Positions 60,308 to 64,000 of a DNA stretch of 64,000 nucleotides are shown here, piece after piece; positions within the stretch are counted from its first letter, which is position 1; every line of letters begins with the position of its first letter. The notes beneath the pieces are model-generated. The model had not been told where the DNA came from. It saw only the letters and a list, made by a program, of their open reading frames with translations, and made no database searches. Both the position numbers and the translations under genes were made by a program. The stretch spans positions 1-64,000 of the forward strand of contig CAJTUD010000007.1 of NCBI GenBank assembly GCA_910579725.1. Reading direction: 5' to 3'. This stretch comes from an uncultured Oscillospiraceae bacterium. Lineage in GTDB: Bacteria > Bacillota > Clostridia > Oscillospirales > Oscillospiraceae.

Positions 60308-61087
60308 CTACCGCCATTCTGCCCTGGCCGGGTTTCTGGGTGCAGTGCGGTAGAATTTCAGATCCGTATGTCCTATAATGAGGCAGCTGTCAATATGCCG
60401 CGTCTCCGTGACACCGAAATATTCCCGAAGCTCCGGGTCTGTGTCGATGGCCCGGGTGGCGAAGCCGCAGTACAGGGCTCCCAGGCCCAGGGCGTGGGCC
60501 ATCAGCTCCATGTTGGCCAGGGCCAGCCCGCCGTCCACCGGACGTTCGGAGGTTACGGAGATCATCTGGTTTCCGCCATAAAACAGGGTGTCCGGCTCTT
60601 CCGGATGGGCCAGATAGTTCTCATAGCGGCGGTAGAGCAATTTACGGCCCTGTTCCTGGGCGTGGCGGGCAAAGGCCTTCCAGATTTTGGGACGCATGGC
60701 TTCAAATTCCTCATCCAGGACGGTGAAGCCCACCGTCTGGCTGTTGGAGCTGGTGGGGGCGCAGCGGCCTGCGTCCAGCAGCAGCTCCAGCTCCCGGCGG
60801 GAAGCCTTTTCTCCGGTGAACTTCCGTATGCTGCGGCGAAAGCGCATGGCGTTGAGCAGCGCTTCCGGATTCAGATCAAAGGCGGAGGGGGCATAGGGAA
60901 CGGGCGCCTCCAGATCCGGCATGGACGGAGCGCCCACCGGACAGATCGCCACGCACTGGCCGCAGGCAAAGCACCAGGTCTTGTTACAGCGATAGGTCCC
61001 ATCTTCATTGGGTACGATGGCGTGGACGGCGCAGTTTTCGGCGCACAGGCTGCAGCCGGTGCAGCGGGCGGGATCGATTGTCACCAT
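60308..61087 (-). CDS. ferredoxin-nitroreductase family protein
   Basis: 259 aa. N-terminal 2x[4Fe-4S] region (CTGCSLCAENC, CFACGQCVAICP) followed by a nitroreductase domain about 75-259 (FRRSIRKFTGEKASRRELELLLDAGRCAPTSSNSQ, GGLALANMELMAHALGLGALYCGF). FMN-dependent reductase fed by its own ferredoxin domain. ATG 61087 behind GGAGAAAAAAC. Third gene of the operon. Confidence 0.92.
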   Translation of the reverse strand: MVTIDPARCTGCSLCAENCAVHAIVPNEDGTYRCNKTWCFACGQCVAICPVGAPSMPDLEAPVPYAPSAFDLNPEALLNAMRFRRSIRKFTGEKASRRELELLLDAGRCAPTSSNSQTVGFTVLDEEFEAMRPKIWKAFARHAQEQGRKLLYRRYENYLAHPEEPDTLFYGGNQMISVTSERPVDGGLALANMELMAHALGLGALYCGFATRAIDTDPELREYFGVTETRHIDSCLIIGHTDLKFYRTAPRNPARAEWR

Positions 61088-61099
61088 GTTTTTTCTCCT

Positions 61100-61498
61100 T
61101 CATTGCAATATAATATCAAATTTTCCACAAAAGTCTTCAGAAGTGATGCGCACCTTACAGCGCTCCATGTTCCGGCAGTCGATCTTCCACTCCATGGGCC
61201 AGCGGATATTCCAATCGTAAAGAACGCTGCCGTTCTGTCCCAGAACTTCCACTTGGGCGCCGCCAGAGACGGGTTCCACCTGAATAAAAAGCTCACTGTA
61301 CTTTTTGGTGATCCGGAAGCTTTTGGAAACATGGCCGTTCATATGCCGGTATTCGCCCCAGAATCTTGCCGGCGTTCCCATCGCGTTCCCTACAGAAAAG
61401 AGACTGAATTTCATTACCATCAGGCCGAAATAGTTCAGCGTCAGGAAGGTGGGAATAAGCACAGCGGCCGGCAGCAACGCGGTTTTCAAAGCTTCCAT
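61100..61498 (-). CDS. hypothetical protein with N-terminal membrane helix
   Basis: 132 aa. Helix about 8-27 (LLPAAVLIPTFLTLNYFGLM), then a beta-rich soluble part (SKSFRITKKYSELFIQVEPVSGG). No family recognised. ATG 61498 with AGGAGGATTGTC. In the same operon as the GNAT and nitroreductase. Confidence 0.75.
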   Translation of the reverse strand: MEALKTALLPAAVLIPTFLTLNYFGLMVMKFSLFSVGNAMGTPARFWGEYRHMNGHVSKSFRITKKYSELFIQVEPVSGGAQVEVLGQNGSVLYDWNIRWPMEWKIDCRNMERCKVRITSEDFCGKFDIILQ

Positions 61499-61509
61499 GA
61501 CAATCCTCC

Positions 61510-61968
61510 TTACGCAAGCGTCTTGGAAAAAACCTCCATGTTGTTCTTCGCCTGAATGCCGGGCGCTTTTTTGTAACCGTGGGCAAGATAGAACGCTGCG
61601 GCGTCATCGGCGGTCAGGATGGCGCGGTACGCGCCATGCTCCAGGAAATAGGCCTCCGTCCGCTCCAGCAGCAGAGAGCCGTATCCCCGCCGCCGGAAGG
61701 CGGGAGCCACCCAGAACTCCCGGATAAAGCCGAAGGGCTCCTCTAAAAACCAATGGGTGAAGCTTGCCGTCTGAAACTGGAGAAAGCCCAGCGCTTCCCC
61801 GCCAACGCCGGTGAGAAGAAAGGCCTGATTGACCTTCTCTTCGTCCATCTCCCGGAACAGGCCGTCCCAGTCCTTCACGGAAATATCCAGCTCATGAAAA
61901 TAGGTCTGGAAAGCGGTGCGGAAACGGGAATCGGTAAAATCGGAAAGCAGGATTACATTTTCAGCCAT
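61510..61968 (-). CDS. GNAT family N-acetyltransferase under leader-peptide control
   Basis: 152 aa. GNAT motif A FWVAPAFRRRGYGSLLLERTEAYFLEHG and the final AFYLAHGYKKAPG. ATG 61968 is behind AAAGGAGCTTTT; an extension to 61989 would sit inside the terminator. First structural gene after the attenuator; spacing to the next gene is 12 bases. Substrate unknown; aminoglycoside-type acetylation is one possibility only. Confidence 0.9.
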   Translation of the reverse strand: MAENVILLSDFTDSRFRTAFQTYFHELDISVKDWDGLFREMDEEKVNQAFLLTGVGGEALGFLQFQTASFTHWFLEEPFGFIREFWVAPAFRRRGYGSLLLERTEAYFLEHGAYRAILTADDAAAFYLAHGYKKAPGIQAKNNMEVFSKTLA

Positions 61969-61987
61969 AAAAGCTCCTTTCCGCGGC

Positions 61988-62021
61988 AAAACAAAAGACG
62001 TTCCCCCATTCGGGGAACGTC
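61988..62021 (-). terminator. attenuator terminator before the GNAT gene
   Basis: Minus strand stem GACGTTCCCC-gaatg-GGGGAACGTC (62012-62021, 61997-62006), then TTTTGTTTTG. It sits between leader ORF and ribosome site. Nine bases of the leader ORF (62085-62093) are complementary to 62008-62016 in this hairpin, forming a possible antiterminator. Confidence 0.8.
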
Positions 62022-62044
62022 AGATTTTTCCATTCTGCTTTCCG

Positions 62045-62065
62045 GCTGCCGCCGCGTCAGGCAGC
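62045..62065 (-). promoter_or_regulatory. hairpin spanning the leader ORF stop
   Basis: Minus strand GCTGCC-tgacgcggc-GGCAGC encloses the leader ORF TGA. It could be disrupted by a ribosome at the stop. Confidence 0.5.
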
Positions 62066-62113
62066 GAAGGGCGAATGGCAAAGATCCCCGAATCGGATGA
62101 TTACAGTTTTCAT
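62057..62113 (-). CDS. 18-aa leader peptide of the GNAT operon
   Basis: Minus strand ATG 62113 to TGA, peptide MKTVIIRFGDLCHSPFAA, with AGGTGA seven bases upstream and a consensus promoter before that. Too short for homology. The position, the downstream terminator and the complementary segment fit a translation- or transcription-attenuation leader. Confidence 0.6.
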   Translation of the reverse strand: MKTVIIRFGDLCHSPFAA

Positions 62114-62139
62114 GTCATTCACCTGCCTTTCCTGAAAAA

Positions 62140-62168
62140 ATTATAGCAGAGAGGGAAAGTGTTGTCAA
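62140..62168 (-). promoter_or_regulatory. consensus promoter of the GNAT operon
   Basis: Minus strand TTGACA (62163-62168), 17-base spacer, TATAAT (62140-62145): both hexamers perfect. Start about 62133, 20 bases before the leader ATG. Confidence 0.95.
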
Positions 62169-62226
62169 GATTCGGTGCCGAAAAAAGATAGCGGACCACA
62201 TTCTTCAAAAAATTTACAATTACTAC

Positions 62227-62255
62227 TTTTCAAATGCCCGAAAATATATTAGAAT
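62227..62255 (+). promoter_or_regulatory. candidate promoter of pyrH
   Basis: TTTTCA (62227-62232), 17-base spacer, TAGAAT (62250-62255). Weak -35; tsf, the usual upstream gene, is absent so an own promoter is expected. Confidence 0.4.
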
Positions 62256-62312
62256 AGTAGCCGGTAATCATCGAAAATTTCCAACCGGAGAAGAAAGTAG
62301 AGGAATACGCCT

Positions 62313-63041
62313 ATGGAGGAACCCAAATATAAGAGAGTCCTGCTGAAGATCAGCGGCGAAGCCCTGGCGGGAGAAAAGCATACCGGGCTGGATTTTGCCA
62401 TCATTGCGCAGGTGTGCGATGTCATCAAGGAAGCCGTGGAGATGGGCGTTCAGGTGGGCATCGTCATTGGGGCCGGGAACTTCTGGCGAGGCGCCAAGGA
62501 CGGGGGCGGCCGCATGGAGCGAACTCGGGCCGACCATATGGGGATGCTGGGCACCGCCATGAACTGTCTGGCGGTAGCCGATGTGCTGGAGCAGAAGGGT
62601 GTGGCGGCGAGAGTGCAGACTGCCCTGGAAATCCGGGCCGTGGCTGAGCCCTATGTCCGGGGACGGGCCATTCATCATCTGGAGCGGGGGAGGGTGGTCA
62701 TCTTCGGTTGCGGCACCGGCAACCCCTTCTTTTCCACTGACACCGCCGCTGTGCTGCGGGCTGCCGAGATTGGTGCGGACGTGATCCTCCTGGCAAAAAA
62801 TGTGGACGGTGTGTACAGCGCCGACCCTGTCAAGGACCCCACTGCTGTGAAGTACGACGTCATCACCTATGATGAGGTGCTGGCGCAGCGTCTGGCCGTT
62901 ATGGATTCCACAGCCTCCAGTCTGGCGATGGATAACCATATTCCTGTGCTGCTCTTTGCGCTGAAGGACCCCCAGAATATCATCCGCGCCCTGAAGGGCG
63001 AGAAGATTGGAACGATTGTGAAGGAGGATACAACCAAATGA
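62313..63041 (+). CDS. pyrH: UMP kinase
   Basis: 242 aa. Makes UDP from UMP. VLLKISGEALAG, GAGNFWRG, MGMLGTAMN, GTGNPFFSTD and KNVDGVYSADP are family blocks. ATG 62313 with GAGGAA. Overlaps frr by four bases. Confidence 0.97.
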   Translation: MEEPKYKRVLLKISGEALAGEKHTGLDFAIIAQVCDVIKEAVEMGVQVGIVIGAGNFWRGAKDGGGRMERTRADHMGMLGTAMNCLAVADVLEQKGVAARVQTALEIRAVAEPYVRGRAIHHLERGRVVIFGCGTGNPFFSTDTAAVLRAAEIGADVILLAKNVDGVYSADPVKDPTAVKYDVITYDEVLAQRLAVMDSTASSLAMDNHIPVLLFALKDPQNIIRALKGEKIGTIVKEDTTK

Positions 63042-63592
63042 AAGCCGAATATAAAGCCTTTGAAGAGAGAATGAGGAAATCGGTGGCCTCTGTGTCCGCG
63101 GACTTTGCTGCTGTCCGGGCGGGCCGGGCCAATGCCGCCGTTCTGGACCGGATCATGGTGGACTATTACGGTACGCCTACGCCTATTCACCAGATTGCTT
63201 CCATCGGTTCCCCCGACCCCCGGACTCTGACCATTCAGCCCTGGGACGCCGGTGCGGTCAAGCTGATCTGCAAGGCCATTCAGGAATCCGATCTGGGCAT
63301 CAATCCCCAGAATGACGGCAAGATCATCCGGCTTGCCTTCCCGCAGCTCACAGAGGAGCGGCGCAAGGAACTGGTCAAGCAGATTGCCAAGTACGCCGAG
63401 GGCGGCAAGGTAGCCATCCGCAACATCCGCCGGGATGCGGTAGAGGAATTCAAGGCTCAGAAGAAAAACAGTGAAATCACGGAAGACGACATGAAGATCG
63501 CTGAGAAGGATATCCAGAAGCTCACCGACGACATGTGCAAGGAAATCGATGAGCTGCTGGCGAAAAAGGAGAAAGAGCTGCTGGCGGTGTAA
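63038..63592 (+). CDS. frr: ribosome recycling factor
   Basis: 184 aa. Splits post-termination ribosomes with EF-G. RAGRANAAVLDRIMVDYYG, then IQPWD, and the C-terminal AVRNIRRDA-like IRNIRRDAVEEFK. Overlaps the pyrH stop. Followed by uppS after 51 bases. Confidence 0.97.
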   Translation: MKAEYKAFEERMRKSVASVSADFAAVRAGRANAAVLDRIMVDYYGTPTPIHQIASIGSPDPRTLTIQPWDAGAVKLICKAIQESDLGINPQNDGKIIRLAFPQLTEERRKELVKQIAKYAEGGKVAIRNIRRDAVEEFKAQKKNSEITEDDMKIAEKDIQKLTDDMCKEIDELLAKKEKELLAV

Positions 63593-63643
63593 CGGAAAGG
63601 ACGCTTCGCGTGCGCTATTTTATCTGATCAGAGCGAGGAAGTC

Positions 63644-64000
63644 ATGAAGTTTGCTTTTGGAAAAAAAAGCGGGGATACGGCGGGGCAGGTGGATCTCGAC
63701 CGCCTGCCCCGCCATATCGCCATCATCATGGACGGCAACGGCCGCTGGGCCAAGCGCCGGGGACTGCCCCGCACCGCCGGACACAAGGTGGGAGCGGAAA
63801 CCTTCCGCACAATTGCCACCTACTGCCGTGATATCGGTATTGAGTATCTGACAGTCTACGCCTTTTCTACCGAGAACTGGAAGCGGCCCCGGGACGAGGT
63901 GGACACGATTATGGTGCTGCTGAAGCGGTATTTGCTGGAGGCCATCGAAACCATGGAGCGGGACAACGTGCGGCTGCGGTTTATGGGAGACATGTCGCCG
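63644..64000 (+). CDS. uppS: isoprenyl transferase UppS (3' end outside window)
   Basis: 119 codons visible, 3' end cut. Cis-prenyltransferase making undecaprenyl diphosphate from FPP and IPP. HIAIIMDGNGRWAKRRGLPRTAGHKVGAE (metal-binding DGNGRWA) and TVYAFSTENWKRP are the diagnostic blocks. ATG 63644 behind GAGGAA. Uses isoprenoid precursors from the ispD/ispF pathway. Confidence 0.96.
   Translation, partial: MKFAFGKKSGDTAGQVDLDRLPRHIAIIMDGNGRWAKRRGLPRTAGHKVGAETFRTIATYCRDIGIEYLTVYAFSTENWKRPRDEVDTIMVLLKRYLLEAIETMERDNVRLRFMGDMSP

Noticed and set aside
60296..61555. 419-codon plus-strand frame across the nitroreductase
   Set aside because: Antisense shadow; the minus-strand nitroreductase has clear cluster and FMN motifs.
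1..64000. tRNA, rRNA genes, prophage or transposase genes
   Set aside because: No conserved rRNA blocks, tRNA-like cloverleaf with T-loop, integrase or transposase frames were seen by eye; a tRNAscan-SE and ISfinder run would settle it.

Overview
The window looks like chromosomal core DNA of a GC-rich anaerobic Clostridia bacterium of the Oscillospiraceae type (Flavonifractor/Lawsonibacter/Oscillibacter-like). This is inferred from gene content (WhiA, SpoIID/LytB, CarD, ylxM-ffh-rpsP-khpA, PrkC/Stp, group II ECF transporter genes, SLH-like surface protein), strong AGGAGG ribosome sites, many GTG/TTG starts and sigma-A-type promoters. No phage, IS, CRISPR array, rRNA or tRNA gene was seen. The genes are dense and mostly housekeeping; the unusual features lie in the leaders, small ORFs and a few accessory genes.

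Layout. 1-3.4 kb: ackA (partial, minus) diverges from tmcAL and a lipoprotein gene. 3.6-7 kb: carD-ispD-ispF, then a DUF3343 / cysteine desulfurase pair. 7.2-11.3 kb: cdaA-cdaR (c-di-AMP synthesis), rseC-like, DUF5685 and J-domain genes. 11.3-24.4 kb: a long translation/signalling operon, yicC-remA-gmk-(47-aa ORF)-rpoZ-priA-def-fmt-yugP-rsmB-rlmN-stp-prkC-rsgA. 24.7-30.6 kb: DUF378, whiA, an MBL-fold protein and dnaE. 30.6-33 kb (minus): ylxM-ffh-rpsP-khpA. 33.2-35.9 kb (minus): a secreted beta-helix/SLH-like surface protein behind three tandem GEMM-I (cyclic dinucleotide) riboswitch aptamers. 36.1-46.8 kb: a methyltransferase, a VanZ-GNAT fusion, ecfA1-(AT-rich insert)-ecfA2-ecfT-truA, DUF5711, cvpA and a ClpE-like ATPase. 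47.2-48 kb: a phosphoribosyltransferase with an attenuator-like leader. 48.1-51.6 kb (minus): apgM-DUF1015-PHP. 51.7-54.2 kb: a degenerate chemoreceptor-like protein (plus) and asd (minus). 54.3-59.7 kb: spoIID/lytB, GNAT, queA, two small ORFs, tgt and rplS. 59.8-62.2 kb (minus): an operon of GNAT, a hypothetical gene, a ferredoxin-nitroreductase and a frameshifted GNAT. It is driven by a consensus promoter and preceded by an 18-codon leader ORF overlapping a terminator/antiterminator. 62.3-64 kb: pyrH-frr-uppS (partial).

Functional links. The window combines two nucleotide second-messenger systems: c-di-AMP synthesis (cdaA/cdaR) and sensing of c-di-GMP or a relative by the triple aptamer, which probably controls surface attachment. 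The best candidates for undescribed biology are the triple aptamer with one G20A-like unit and palindrome insertions in another, the leader-peptide attenuator of the GNAT operon, the apparent ACG start of apgM, the VanZ-GNAT fusion with an internal ribosome site, and the insert splitting the two ECF ATPase genes.
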